Shown here in pieces: positions 52,939 through 61,174 of a stretch of 64,000 nt of DNA (within the stretch, counting starts at the first letter, position 1; each line of letters starts with the position of its first letter). Source of the DNA: an uncultured Bacteroidales bacterium (lineage in GTDB: Bacteria; Bacteroidota; Bacteroidia; Bacteroidales; Muribaculaceae); assembly GCA_902776835.1 (NCBI GenBank), contig CACYRK010000007.1:21240-85239 (forward strand), read 5' to 3'. Under the pieces are notes generated by a model. That model was not told the DNA's origin. It searched no databases and was given only the letters and a program-made list of their open reading frames with translations. Both the position numbers and the translations under genes were made by a program.

Positions 52939-54342
52939 ATGAATAAGACAATAGCGATTGTAATGTGTGTGGTCGTGGCCGCGCTGCAGGCCCGCGCCGG
53001 CCATGTGATGATTGACGGGAGTTATTCCTGCCCTGCCACGGGGTTGTATCCGGGCACCGAGCGCACCTATCAGGTGTATGTTCCTGAGCAATACACGGGT
53101 AGCGAGCCGGCATGCCTGTATGTGGGCCTCGACGGGGTGCTGTGCAACGCCCCGGCGGTGATCGATTCGCTGATTGAGGCTGGCGCGATGCCGGTGACTA
53201 TAGGCGTGTTTTTGCAGCCTGGCGTAATCCGCGACTCATCCGGCGAGGTGTTGCGCTACAACCGCAGCAACGAGTTTGACGCCACCGACGACCGCTTTGT
53301 GCGTTTCCTCAGCGAAGAACTGCTGCCTCAGGTCGAGACGCTGTCGACAGTCGACGGCCGCCGCATCCGCCTATCGGCCAAGCCTGGCGACCGCATGATT
53401 TTCGGGTTGAGCAGTGGCGGCATATCGGCCTTTGTGGCGGCTTGGCATCGTCCCGACTGCTTCGGCCGCGTGTTCAGCGGCGTGGGCACCTTTGTGGCGA
53501 TGCGTGGCGGCAACGACCTGCAGACCATCGTGCGCAAGAGCGAGCCGCGTCCACTTCGCATCTTTCTGCAAGATGGCAGCAACGACGCCTGGAACGCGCT
53601 GTTCGGCCATTGGTATGAGGGCAACCAGATGCTCGCCTCGGCACTCGACTTTGCCGGATACGACGCACGCTACGACTGGAGCGACGGCGGCCATAACGTG
53701 AAGCGATCGACCGAAATATTTGCCGACGTGATGACGTGGATGTGGCACGACTGGCCCGAGCCGCCCCATGCAGGCACCACGCAGAACGACTTCCTGAATA
53801 AAATCCTGATCGCCGACCATAACGAGTGGCAATCGCACAAAGTGGAGAAAGCCAGCGTGGTCAATGCACAAGAGTGGCAAGAGCGGCAAGGAATGACGGT
53901 GAGCATCGGCGGTGAGAAGCGCTATGCCGCCCATTACCCCGACAACACTCTGCTGGCCGCCTCGGCACCCGAGACCAACTTTCTGTGGCAGTGGGTGGTG
54001 CAACCCGATGGCTCGCTGACCTATGGGGAGCGGTTCTACTATCTGCACAGTTACGACAATTCGCAACTGGAGGTGGGGCCGATGACCTTCGACGGCGACG
54101 GCAACCTGTGGGTGCTCACCAGCGCCGGCCTGCAGGCGTGCGACCAAAACGGGCGCGTGCGCGGCATTCTCATGTGCCCCGTCACCACCAATTTCGAGCG
54201 TGTGACGGCATTCTGCATTGGCGACGGCAGCATCAACATCGAGGTGGCCCTCAGCCCCAGCATGGTGGTGCGTTACGAGCGGCGGTTGGCCATCACGCCA
54301 CCAGAGACGGGGGTGCGGCCCAAGTCGCAAGGGCAAGGGTGA
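52939..54342 (+). CDS. Secreted esterase (EstD/Fes-like alpha/beta hydrolase) with a propeller-like C-terminus
   Basis: 467 residues. Signal peptide about 1-20. An N-terminal alpha/beta hydrolase (about 35-265) resembles ferric-enterochelin-esterase-like hydrolases: nucleophile Ser158 in GLSSG, acid in QDGSNDAWN (about 211-219) and His252 in SDGGHN. The C-terminal 170 residues look like a partial SMP-30/propeller unit (PMTFDGDGNLWVLTSAGLQ). The pairing is known in Bacteroidetes enzymes acting on esterified glycans; the substrate here is not known. The -7 box ends 4 bp before the ATG. Confidence 0.8.
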   Translation: MNKTIAIVMCVVVAALQARAGHVMIDGSYSCPATGLYPGTERTYQVYVPEQYTGSEPACLYVGLDGVLCNAPAVIDSLIEAGAMPVTIGVFLQPGVIRDSSGEVLRYNRSNEFDATDDRFVRFLSEELLPQVETLSTVDGRRIRLSAKPGDRMIFGLSSGGISAFVAAWHRPDCFGRVFSGVGTFVAMRGGNDLQTIVRKSEPRPLRIFLQDGSNDAWNALFGHWYEGNQMLASALDFAGYDARYDWSDGGHNVKRSTEIFADVMTWMWHDWPEPPHAGTTQNDFLNKILIADHNEWQSHKVEKASVVNAQEWQERQGMTVSIGGEKRYAAHYPDNTLLAASAPETNFLWQWVVQPDGSLTYGERFYYLHSYDNSQLEVGPMTFDGDGNLWVLTSAGLQACDQNGRVRGILMCPVTTNFERVTAFCIGDGSINIEVALSPSMVVRYERRLAITPPETGVRPKSQGQG

Positions 54343-54348
54343 GTCGAT

Positions 54349-54386
54349 TCTGTCGATCGACAGATTATAGATTAGAGATTATAGAT
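54349..54386. repeat. 16-bp palindrome plus AT-rich repeat
   Basis: TCTGTCGATCGACAGA (54349-54364) is a perfect palindrome. It runs into a short TATAGATTA-type repeat also seen at 47867. Confidence 0.5.
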
Positions 54387-54436
54387 TTTTTCTTTGGATA
54401 TTTAGTTGCGAGTGGGATCTTGCTAATTTTGTGAGG

Positions 54437-55333
54437 ATGAAGAAGATAAAGATTTGGGTGGAATGTATGCGACTGCGCACGCTGCCGGTGTCGCTCTCGG
54501 GCGTAGTGTTGGCTGTGGGCCTGACATGGCGGCTGGGCGAATTCAAGTTGGTGCCCGCCATACTGTGCCTGGTGTTTGCCTTGTTGGCACAGATTGTATC
54601 GAATTTTGCCAACGAATATTACGACTACCTTCGCGGGACCGACAAGGTGGGGCGCGTGGGCCCGCGTCGTGGCGTCACCGAGGGCGACATCGCGCCTACG
54701 ACGCTGCGCAACGTCACCTTTGCCACGCTGGCAGTGACTGGCGCAGTGGGCTGCGGCCTGATTCCGTACGGCGGGTGGTGGTTGCTGCCCGTGGGCATCG
54801 TCATCGCACTGGCCGCGCTGGCCTATAGTGCCGGGCCGTGGCCGCTGAGTTACCATGGCCTGGGCGAGGCGGCGGTGTTTGTCTTCTTTGGCGTGGTGCC
54901 CGTGGTGCTCACTCACTACGTTCAGGCACTGCACTTCCATCCGCTGCTGCTGTTGGCGGGAATGAGCATCGGCTTTATGGCCGTCAACGTGCTGCTGGTG
55001 AACAACTATCGCGACGTGGACGACGACCGCGAGGCCGGCAAACGCACCTCGGTGGTGATTTTTGGACGTCAGCCGGCTTCCGCAGCCTACCTCATCAATG
55101 GCTACGTGGCGATGGCACTGCTCACGCCCATCTGGCTGCTGGTGGTGATGGCGCAGTGGCTGCCGTGGTGGTCGCTCGTCGCTCCCCTACTCTACCTCGT
55201 GCTGCACACCGTGTGCTGGGTGCGACTGCGACACCGCGACGGAGCGGCGCTCAATCCACTGCTGGGAGCCACCGCCCGCAACATGCTCATCTTCACCGTC
55301 CTGATGCTAGTCGCACTAATGTGGCCCTCTTAA
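54437..55333 (+). CDS. menA: 1,4-dihydroxy-2-naphthoate polyprenyltransferase
   Basis: MenA prenylates DHNA in menaquinone synthesis, in the inner membrane. 298 residues with about nine membrane segments. The two Asp-rich prenyl-diphosphate motifs are NEYYDYLRGTDK (about 62-73) and NNYRDVDDDREAGKRT (about 192-207). The N-terminus WVECMRLRTLPVS aligns with the start of E. coli MenA, supporting the ATG at 54437. A TAATTTTG box at 54424-54431 sits very close to the start. No other men genes are in the window. Confidence 0.93.
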   Translation: MKKIKIWVECMRLRTLPVSLSGVVLAVGLTWRLGEFKLVPAILCLVFALLAQIVSNFANEYYDYLRGTDKVGRVGPRRGVTEGDIAPTTLRNVTFATLAVTGAVGCGLIPYGGWWLLPVGIVIALAALAYSAGPWPLSYHGLGEAAVFVFFGVVPVVLTHYVQALHFHPLLLLAGMSIGFMAVNVLLVNNYRDVDDDREAGKRTSVVIFGRQPASAAYLINGYVAMALLTPIWLLVVMAQWLPWWSLVAPLLYLVLHTVCWVRLRHRDGAALNPLLGATARNMLIFTVLMLVALMWPS

Positions 55334-55375
55334 GCCACACCACCGCAGCACGGCCCTATTTATTTGGTAAAACAT

Positions 55376-56308
55376 TTACTGCAGGCGTTCCAGTCGGGAT
55401 GTGATCATCTGCATGTAATTGGATTTCATCTCGTCGCTTAAAAATGACTCATCGATCAGTTGCGTCCATTTAGGCAACGAATTGTACATGTTTTCGACGA
55501 GCCGCAACACAATGCGATTTTCCAGCCCCATGGTACTCGCTGCTGTCACAAAATCCCGAAGCAGCAAGTGCGACTTTCGCCCCGCAATGGTAAGCGCCAT
55601 TTGCTCAGTGTCTTGCGGATTGGCGATGGCGACGTTCAGCAAGTCGTAAGCCGGGGTAAGCCTATAGCCATCGTTGGGGCTATAGAGCGAAAAATTCTTC
55701 AAATGCATATCGTTATTGCCCGTGACAAAGCAGAATAGCAGCACCTGCATATAGTTTGCCAAGTCGAGTTGTGGCACCTCAGAATATTCTTTGATTGTCT
55801 TAGCGATTTGCTCATAAGAACCTTTATACTTGTACTCAGTTGGATGCAATGTGAGTTGGCAAAGGTCCTCCATGTCGATTTTCTCTCCACGCGGTGTACG
55901 ATCAATTCGTTTAGCCAGATATCCCAGTCGACCATCAGCCAAACGTATCAGGCTGTGAGGCACCACGCTAATCCTTGCCGCCTCAGCAAGATGCATTGTC
56001 AAATCCTCATTCTCGGGCAACTGTGGATAGTCGGAAGTCTGTGGCTTGAAAATATAGTCTCCCCAAAGCCCTACGATTGTCAGTCGGCTCGCGCCTTTGT
56101 GGTGACTGATGTTCAGCGACAGTTTCGGCTGCACGCCAGTGAGCGAAGTCTGGGCACGAATTATCTGAGTGGCCAATTGGTCCAAATCTTCATGACGGTA
56201 CTCCATTAATGGAGCGTCGTTAGTGCCGAAAAATTTACGGGAACACTGAGGATGGAAGTCATTTTGCCCCTCGCTGAGTTCCTTATAGCAATACAAGCAT
56301 CGTTTCAT
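55376..56308 (-). CDS. hipT: HipT: HipA-like Ser/Thr kinase toxin with N-terminal zinc-ribbon motif
   Basis: 310 residues, the C-terminal kinase part of a split HipA. It begins with CLYCYKELSEG...CSRKFFG (Cys4, Cys7, Cys22), a ribbon-like motif seen in the HipA_C/split group. The Gly-rich loop region reads TSLTGVQPKLS (54-64), with Ser55/Thr57 at the autophosphorylation position. ATP Lys88 (FKP), catalytic Asp200 in TGNNDMHLKNFS and metal Asp222 in PAYDLLN are all present, so the kinase looks active. Known HipA/HipT toxins phosphorylate aminoacyl-tRNA synthetases; the target here is not known. Overlaps hipS by 4 bp. Confidence 0.88.
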   Translation of the reverse strand: MKRCLYCYKELSEGQNDFHPQCSRKFFGTNDAPLMEYRHEDLDQLATQIIRAQTSLTGVQPKLSLNISHHKGASRLTIVGLWGDYIFKPQTSDYPQLPENEDLTMHLAEAARISVVPHSLIRLADGRLGYLAKRIDRTPRGEKIDMEDLCQLTLHPTEYKYKGSYEQIAKTIKEYSEVPQLDLANYMQVLLFCFVTGNNDMHLKNFSLYSPNDGYRLTPAYDLLNVAIANPQDTEQMALTIAGRKSHLLLRDFVTAASTMGLENRIVLRLVENMYNSLPKWTQLIDESFLSDEMKSNYMQMITSRLERLQ

Positions 56309-56637
56309 AGTTCTTCTCCATTATTTATTGGAACAACACTTACGGCCCCTATGCAGTCTTTGCAGCAGAGCATCAAAAGCGACATACGGTCAAGAATGCT
56401 AATGTCGGTGTTGCGAATTGCAACATCAAGTAGCCAGCCCTCGGGAATCAGCCCATCAAAGAAAGGGAACAAAGTTGGGCTCACATAACTGGCTTCTTGA
56501 AGCGGAAGCGTCAGGCTGATCGCCCTGGCTCCTTGTTGTGCCAGATATGAGCCATCGTAGTCAAAACGATACTCGCCTTCGGCTTCTGTGAGTTTGCCGG
56601 CCAAGATGTTTTTGTAGTATATTGCCGCTTGTCTCAT
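56305..56637 (-). CDS. hipS: HipS: HipA N-terminal-domain protein
   Basis: 110 residues matching the HipA N-subdomain 1 (Couple_hipA): YYKNILAGKLTE, FDYDGSYLA, AISLTLPL and FFDGLIPEGWLLD are the family patterns. In standard HipA this domain is fused to the kinase; here it is a separate gene, as in the tripartite HipBST module of E. coli O127, where HipS is the antitoxin. It overlaps hipB and hipT by 4 bp on either side, so translation is coupled. Confidence 0.88.
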   Translation of the reverse strand: MRQAAIYYKNILAGKLTEAEGEYRFDYDGSYLAQQGARAISLTLPLQEASYVSPTLFPFFDGLIPEGWLLDVAIRNTDISILDRMSLLMLCCKDCIGAVSVVPINNGEEL

Positions 56638-56837
56638 GATTTCTTGGTTGCTATAAGTTCGTAATCAAAAAGATTAAGGAGTTGATTCACCTTGTCCATG
56701 CGTAGCGTGGGTTTTCCTTGCTCGAGATTGCGCACGAAGCACAAGCCCACTCCCGACTTCATAGCGAGTTCTTCTTGTGTAAGGCCATACTGCTTGCGCA
56801 GGGCTTTCACCGCTGTTGATAATTTTGTACGTTCCAT
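56634..56837 (-). CDS. hipB: HipB: HTH (Xre/Cro) repressor of the module
   Basis: 67 residues, one HTH_3 domain: LSTAVKALRKQYGLTQEELAMKSGVGLCFVRNLEQGKPTLRMDKV. It lacks any longer C-terminal tail. It should bind the inverted repeats upstream (56881-56906 and 56925-56944) and repress the operon. First gene of hipB-hipS-hipT. Confidence 0.9.
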   Translation of the reverse strand: MERTKLSTAVKALRKQYGLTQEELAMKSGVGLCFVRNLEQGKPTLRMDKVNQLLNLFDYELIATKKS

Positions 56838-56859
56838 AATTATTATATTCTTTCGAATG

Positions 56860-56944
56860 CAAAATTACTCAATAATTTTAATTTTATATCATTTCATATA
56901 TAAAATTTTTGATTGAATTTAAGATTATATTCTATCGGATATAA
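56860..56944 (-). promoter_or_regulatory. hipBST promoter region with two operator-like inverted repeats
   Basis: The -7 box TAATTTTG is at 56860-56867 (minus strand). Two inverted repeats share the form TTATAT-N8-ATATAA: 56881-56906 (perfect 9-bp arms ATTTTATAT/ATATAAAAT, spacer CATTTCAT) and 56925-56944 (spacer TCTATCGG). The first overlaps the -33 area. The 8-bp spacing is the same as in E. coli HipB operators. Confidence 0.6.
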
Positions 56945-57067
56945 AATCTTGGGTGTTATTGAGGTTGTGGATGGTTTTTTTCGGGGCTGTGGAGGTATGA
57001 TGCGGTGGGGTTCTTGTAGCATTGGCATAAAAGTTGTATTTTTGTAGTCTAAAAAGTTGCCTTCAGT

Positions 57068-57856
57068 ATGCCGTCGATTCTGTCAATTCCCATCATCATT
57101 GGTGCGGCCGTGTTGCCTGCACTGATTCTCATCTATTACATCTATCGGCGTGACACAGCGAAAGAGCCTGTGCCGCAACTTATTGCCGGCTTTGGCTTCG
57201 GCGTGCTATCGGCCCTGGTGGCAATATTTTTCGACGGCGTGATTATGGGTACCGGGCTGCCGATTACCGGCACGCCCACCACCGTGATCGACGCGCTGAG
57301 CACGGCATTTATTGGTGCTGGCATCCCCGAGGAACTCGCCAAACTGCTGATGTTATGGCTATTGCTGCGCAACAACCGGCACTTCGACCAATACTTCGAC
57401 GGTGTGGTGTATGCAGTGAGTATAGGCATGGGCTTTGCCGCCATCGAAAACGTGAGTTACCTCTTTACCAACATCGACGACTGGATGAACGTGGCCGCCA
57501 TGCGTGCCGTCATCTCGGTGCCGGGCCACTTCTCGTTTGCGGTGTTGATGGGTTATTTCTACTCGCTTATCCACATCGGCGGCCAGAACACCATCCGCAA
57601 CCGCGTCCTGGTCATTGCGGCCCCGGTGCTTGCCCACGGCGCATTTGATTCGGTGCTGTTCATGTCGAGCCTGAACCCGTGGTTAGCACTGCTGTGCATG
57701 GTAATGTTTGTGGCGCTGTGCGTGTGGCTGATTAAAGAGTGCCGCCGAAACATACGCATACTGCGCGAATACGACAGCATGCCACCCCTGCCGCCGCAAT
57801 TGCCGCCGCCCCTGCCACCCATGCCTCCTCAACAATTCATCAACAACCGCTATTGA
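57068..57856 (+). CDS. prsW-like: PrsW-like intramembrane protease
   Basis: 262 residues with about seven or eight membrane segments. The PrsW/CPBP-type motifs are present: GIPEELAKLL (about 84-93, Glu pair), FDGVVYAVSIGMGFAAIEN (about 109-127), PGHFSFAVLMGY (about 151-162) and HGAFDS (about 193). In Bacillus PrsW cuts an anti-sigma factor; the substrate here is not known. The C-terminal tail is Pro-rich (PPLPPQLPPPLPP). Its end overlaps the convergent ispH by 7 bp. Confidence 0.87.
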   Translation: MPSILSIPIIIGAAVLPALILIYYIYRRDTAKEPVPQLIAGFGFGVLSALVAIFFDGVIMGTGLPITGTPTTVIDALSTAFIGAGIPEELAKLLMLWLLLRNNRHFDQYFDGVVYAVSIGMGFAAIENVSYLFTNIDDWMNVAAMRAVISVPGHFSFAVLMGYFYSLIHIGGQNTIRNRVLVIAAPVLAHGAFDSVLFMSSLNPWLALLCMVMFVALCVWLIKECRRNIRILREYDSMPPLPPQLPPPLPPMPPQQFINNRY

Positions 57857-58716
57857 GCCGTCAGCCGCTCGATGTGCTGCTTGACGCGCGTCATGAGCCA
57901 GCGTGGCGTGGACGTCGCTCCGCAGATGCCCACGCGCTGCACGTCGCGCAGCCATGCGGCATCTATCTCGGTTTCGTTGCTGATGAGGTGTGAGTTGGGG
58001 TTTGCGTCGAGGCACTCGGCGAAAAGGATGCGCCCGTTGCTGCTCTTGCTGCCGCACACAAAGAGGATGAGTTCGTGACGCTGAGCGAATTGGCGAATTT
58101 GCGGTATGCGGTTGGCTACCGAGCGGCAGATGGTGTCGTAATACTCGAAGCGCACGCCCTTGGCAATGCGGCGCTTGATTTCTCCCACAATTTGCTTGAA
58201 GCCCTGGAGCGACTTGGTGGTCTGCGAGTACAAGATGATGTCGCGGTCGAAATCGATGCGTCCGATCTCGTCGATGCTCTCGATGACGATGGCATGGCCC
58301 TGCGTCTGCCCCACCAGGCCGTTCACCTCGGCATGCCTTCGCTTGCCGTAAATCACCAACTGTGGCTTGTTGTCACCGGCTTCGGCCCACGACTTGGCGA
58401 TGCGCTGCTGCAACTTGAGCACCACGGGACAGGTGGCGTCGATGATGGTGATGTGGTTGCGGCGCGCCGTCTCGTAGGTCTCGGGAGGCTCGCCATGTGC
58501 ACGCAGCAGCACTTTCACATCATGCAGTTCGGCCAATTGCTCGTGAGTGATGGTTTCCAGGCCCAGTTCTTGCAGGCGCTCCACCTCGTTGCTGTTGTGC
58601 ACGATGTCACCCAGGCAGTAGAGTTGCCCACTGCTGTTGAGTTGCTCCTCAGCCTTGCTGATAGCGGTGGTCACACCGAAGCAAAATCCCGACTGGCTGT
58701 CAATCTCAATTGTCAT
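57850..58716 (-). CDS. ispH: 4-hydroxy-3-methylbut-2-enyl diphosphate reductase
   Basis: IspH (LytB) makes IPP and DMAPP in the last step of the MEP pathway, using a 4Fe-4S cluster. The 288-residue protein has the three cluster Cys at 12 (GFCFGV), 96 (DATCP) and 197 (DTICRS), the same spacing as E. coli. The GSKSSN motif (222-227) and [18 protein letters not shown]-terminus are normal. Its start overlaps the end of cmk by 11 bp, so the two are co-transcribed. Confidence 0.96.
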   Translation of the reverse strand: MTIEIDSQSGFCFGVTTAISKAEEQLNSSGQLYCLGDIVHNSNEVERLQELGLETITHEQLAELHDVKVLLRAHGEPPETYETARRNHITIIDATCPVVLKLQQRIAKSWAEAGDNKPQLVIYGKRRHAEVNGLVGQTQGHAIVIESIDEIGRIDFDRDIILYSQTTKSLQGFKQIVGEIKRRIAKGVRFEYYDTICRSVANRIPQIRQFAQRHELILFVCGSKSSNGRILFAECLDANPNSHLISNETEIDAAWLRDVQRVGICGATSTPRWLMTRVKQHIERLTAQ

Positions 58717-59407
58717 CGACGATGCTGTTATACAGGTCGAGCAACCACTGGTCTTGCTCGGCGATGGTCATGTGAGAATTGTCGAGCACATGTGCATCTT
58801 CGGCTTGGCGCAATGGGCTCTCGGCGCGCGTAGAGTCGATGCGGTCACGCTCGGTGACGTTGTGCAGCACCTCGTCGAAGGTAGTGGTGGTGTCGCCTTT
58901 GCCGCGCAGTTCGTCGAAGCGTCGCTGTGCACGCACCTCGGCGCTGGCGGTGACAAACACCTTCATCTCGGCTTGCGGGAAGACCACGGTGCCGATGTCG
59001 CGACCGTCCATCACGAGGCCCTTCTTCTTGCCCATGGCCTGCTGCTGGCGCACCATCTCGCGGCGCACAAAACCTATTGCGGCGATGATGCTCACCTTGT
59101 CGCTCACGCGCATCGAGCGAATCTCGCTCTCCACGTTACGGCCGTCGAGGTAGGTCTCGCTGCGGCCCTCGGCGTTGGGCTTGAAGGTGATGGTGATGGC
59201 GGGCAGCACCTGCATGAGTTTCTCCTCGTCGACGATGTCGCCGTCGAAGAGGCCGTTATCCAGGCAGTAGAGCGTCACGGCGCGATACATGGCGCCGGTA
59301 TCGATATAGGCATAATTCAGTTTCTTCGCCAAGGCCTTGGCCATGGTGCTTTTGCCAGTCGACGAAAAGCCGTCGATGGCGATGATGATGCGTTTTTTAC
59401 GTTTCAT
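58706..59407 (-). CDS. cmk: Cytidylate kinase
   Basis: Cmk phosphorylates CMP and dCMP. 233 residues with the P-loop [13 protein letters not shown] (12-24), the DTGAMYR CMP site (about 36-42), and [13 protein letters not shown] (about 155-167). Normal length for the bacterial enzyme. A TAACTTTG box (59443-59450, minus strand) precedes it, flanked by an 8-bp perfect inverted repeat CAGTGTGC (59431-59438)/GCACACTG (59461-59468). Operon with ispH. Confidence 0.95.
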   Translation of the reverse strand: MKRKKRIIIAIDGFSSTGKSTMAKALAKKLNYAYIDTGAMYRAVTLYCLDNGLFDGDIVDEEKLMQVLPAITITFKPNAEGRSETYLDGRNVESEIRSMRVSDKVSIIAAIGFVRREMVRQQQAMGKKKGLVMDGRDIGTVVFPQAEMKVFVTASAEVRAQRRFDELRGKGDTTTTFDEVLHNVTERDRIDSTRAESPLRQAEDAHVLDNSHMTIAEQDQWLLDLYNSIVDDN

Positions 59408-59492
59408 AATACGGTGTTGTGTCGCACAACAGTGTGCAGTGCAAAGTTACCACATTTTTTGCACACTGCCCACATCTTTTTATATAATTATT

Positions 59493-59538
59493 ATTCGAAT
59501 ACTCGAACAATCGAATGCTCGAACAATCGATAATCGAA
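59493..59538. repeat. Octamer array 3 (TCGAATGC/TCGAACAA type)
   Basis: About six units: TCGAATAC, TCGAACAA, TCGAATGC, TCGAACAA, TCGATAA, TCGAAAGG. It lies just past the stop of the four-helix gene, and array 4 lies just before its start. Confidence 0.75.
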
Positions 59539-59545
59539 AGGCTTA

Positions 59546-60292
59546 TCAGACATCGCGGGTACCTTGGCACTCAGGATAGGCAGAGCATCCCCAGAACTGA
59601 TGCCCACTTTTTGAGCCACGCTTGATGGTTCGCCTGACCATCGGCTTACCGCACACGGGACACGTCGGCGCACCTTGTTCCGTCGATTGCCGCACCTGTG
59701 CCGACAAGCGCTCTCTGGTTAGACCCTCAGTGAATCCTCCATTGCTTTTAAATTCGTCGAGTTGACGAGAGATCATTTTCTGCAACATGACCATATTTCG
59801 GTTGATGAGCAACTTGATGGAATTGACACGCACTGCCAGGTCATCGCTTTCTACCCATGGCGCAAATCTGCGTCGTTGTGCTTGCACATGCAGCCAGGCA
59901 TCGCGCTCAATGTCTGTGCCATAGTTGGGACGCTCGAGTTGTAAACTTCGGAATTTGCGATAATTTTCGCTATCCTTTGCCCAAGGTTCAATGTTGTAGG
60001 TCAGCGAAAAAGCCATGAAGTCACTCAACAGTTCGCTTAGCGTAGCCCGTGCCACATCGGTGAGACGCATCTCAGTCTCACGGCTGGTCTGTCGGCGCGA
60101 ACTTCCCTCAGCAATGTTGGCTGGTGCGCTACGTGCCGCCATCACCATTTGGTCGTAAAGGCGTCCGCCGGGATCATTATCTTTGTTGAGATAACGTTGA
60201 CAAAAACTTATAGTCGCCTGATGAACAATATGCGACATCACCCAAGCATCAAGGTAGTAATAACCTTTGATAGATTTTATTTCGATTGGCAT
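59546..60292 (-). CDS. Four-helix-bundle protein with C-terminal topoisomerase-type zinc finger
   Basis: 248 residues. Residues about 10-185 form a four-helix bundle of the S23/TIGR02436-like kind (YDQMVMAARSAPANIAEGSSRRQTSRETEMRL), with the suffix domain seen in gut Bacteroidales. The C-terminus is a C4 zinc finger as in topoisomerase IA (Cys211, Cys214, Cys236, Cys242; CPVCGKPMVRR...FWGCSAYPECQGT), which suggests nucleic-acid binding. The gene is bracketed by two octamer arrays, and the upstream array lies in its probable 5' UTR (TATCTTTG box at 60371-60378, minus strand). Function unknown. Confidence 0.82.
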   Translation of the reverse strand: MPIEIKSIKGYYYLDAWVMSHIVHQATISFCQRYLNKDNDPGGRLYDQMVMAARSAPANIAEGSSRRQTSRETEMRLTDVARATLSELLSDFMAFSLTYNIEPWAKDSENYRKFRSLQLERPNYGTDIERDAWLHVQAQRRRFAPWVESDDLAVRVNSIKLLINRNMVMLQKMISRQLDEFKSNGGFTEGLTRERLSAQVRQSTEQGAPTCPVCGKPMVRRTIKRGSKSGHQFWGCSAYPECQGTRDV

Positions 60293-60306
60293 CTTTCAAA
60301 TTATTA

Positions 60307-60346
60307 TTCGAATGCTCGAATGCTCGAACGGTCGAATGCTCGAGTA
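60307..60346. repeat. Octamer array 4 (TCGAATGC type)
   Basis: Five units: TCGAATGC, TCGAATGC, TCGAACGG, TCGAATGC, TCGAGTAT, 15 bp upstream of the four-helix gene start. Both arrays 3 and 4 are led in by TTATTATTCGAAT. Confidence 0.75.
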
Positions 60347-60418
60347 TCGTATTAATAATAGTTTTGACTACAAAGATAGTATATTTTTCTTTTTTTGGTT
60401 TAAATTATGAGTGGAATT

Positions 60419-60450
60419 ATTGCTGATTTGGCTGTCAATGCTTATTTTTG
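60419..60450 (+). promoter_or_regulatory. Candidate promoter of sod
   Basis: ATTG (60419-60422), a 20-bp spacer, then TATTTTTG (60443-60450); a near-consensus match, 32 bp before the ATG. Confidence 0.45.
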
Positions 60451-60481
60451 TGCCATAATCAAAATCTAAAAAAATTATATT

Positions 60482-61174
60482 ATGGAAACAATGCCAGTAA
60501 ACGGAAAGTTTGAGCTTATGACTTTGGGATATCGCCCCTCAGCTCTTGAGCCATACATCAGCGAGAAGACTATCTTGATGCACCACGGCGTGCATCTGGC
60601 CACTTATGTCAACAATCTCAATACCCTCATCGCAGGCACGGAGTGGGAGGGCAAGTCGCTCGAGGAAATCGTGAAACATGCTCCCGATGGTCCCATACTT
60701 AACAATGCCGGCCAGATTCTGAATCACAACATGTATTTTGAGCAGTTGGTTTTCAATGAATATGTTGTGGAAGGTTATATGAGTACTGAGCTGACCGACG
60801 CCATAGGACAGCAGTTTAATCCCAGCAAAGAAGGCAAAGATGATTACGACAAAATAATGGTTGGGAGAAGAAACTTTTATGGCCTGCTTCACAAAGCCGG
60901 GCTCACGCTATTCGGCTCAGGATGGGTGTGGCTGAGCATGGATAACCAAGGGAAGTTTGTTATCACGCAAGAGCCTAATGCCGGCAACCCTCTCAGACGT
61001 GGCTTGCAGCCGTTGCTCACTATCGACGTGTGGGAACACGCTTATTACCTCGACTACCAAAGCCGTCGCGGTGACTATTTGGGAGAAATCTGGAACGTTT
61101 TTAACTGGAATGTGCCAACGAAGCGCTATCTCGATGCACTGGAATCGCTCGAGCGCACCGTTTCACCGGAATAA
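60482..61174 (+). CDS. sodB-like: Superoxide dismutase, Fe/Mn type
   Basis: Removes superoxide in the cytosol. 230 residues. Metal ligands are His34 (MHHGVHLATYV), His82 (NNAGQILNH), Asp182 and His186 (IDVWEHAYYLDY). Gln78 in NNAGQ is the Fe-type placement of the second-sphere Gln. Two substitutions in the usual HYGKHH motif (HHGVHL) are notable but spare the ligand. About 30 residues longer than typical Fe-SOD, partly by a 12-residue N-terminal extension. The 3' end overlaps the convergent HD gene by 49 bp. Confidence 0.9.
   Translation: METMPVNGKFELMTLGYRPSALEPYISEKTILMHHGVHLATYVNNLNTLIAGTEWEGKSLEEIVKHAPDGPILNNAGQILNHNMYFEQLVFNEYVVEGYMSTELTDAIGQQFNPSKEGKDDYDKIMVGRRNFYGLLHKAGLTLFGSGWVWLSMDNQGKFVITQEPNAGNPLRRGLQPLLTIDVWEHAYYLDYQSRRGDYLGEIWNVFNWNVPTKRYLDALESLERTVSPE

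Noticed and set aside
59546..60292. Avd-like accessory protein of a diversity-generating retroelement
   Set aside because: The bundle is of the same broad fold, but no reverse transcriptase or template/variable repeat pair is in the window.
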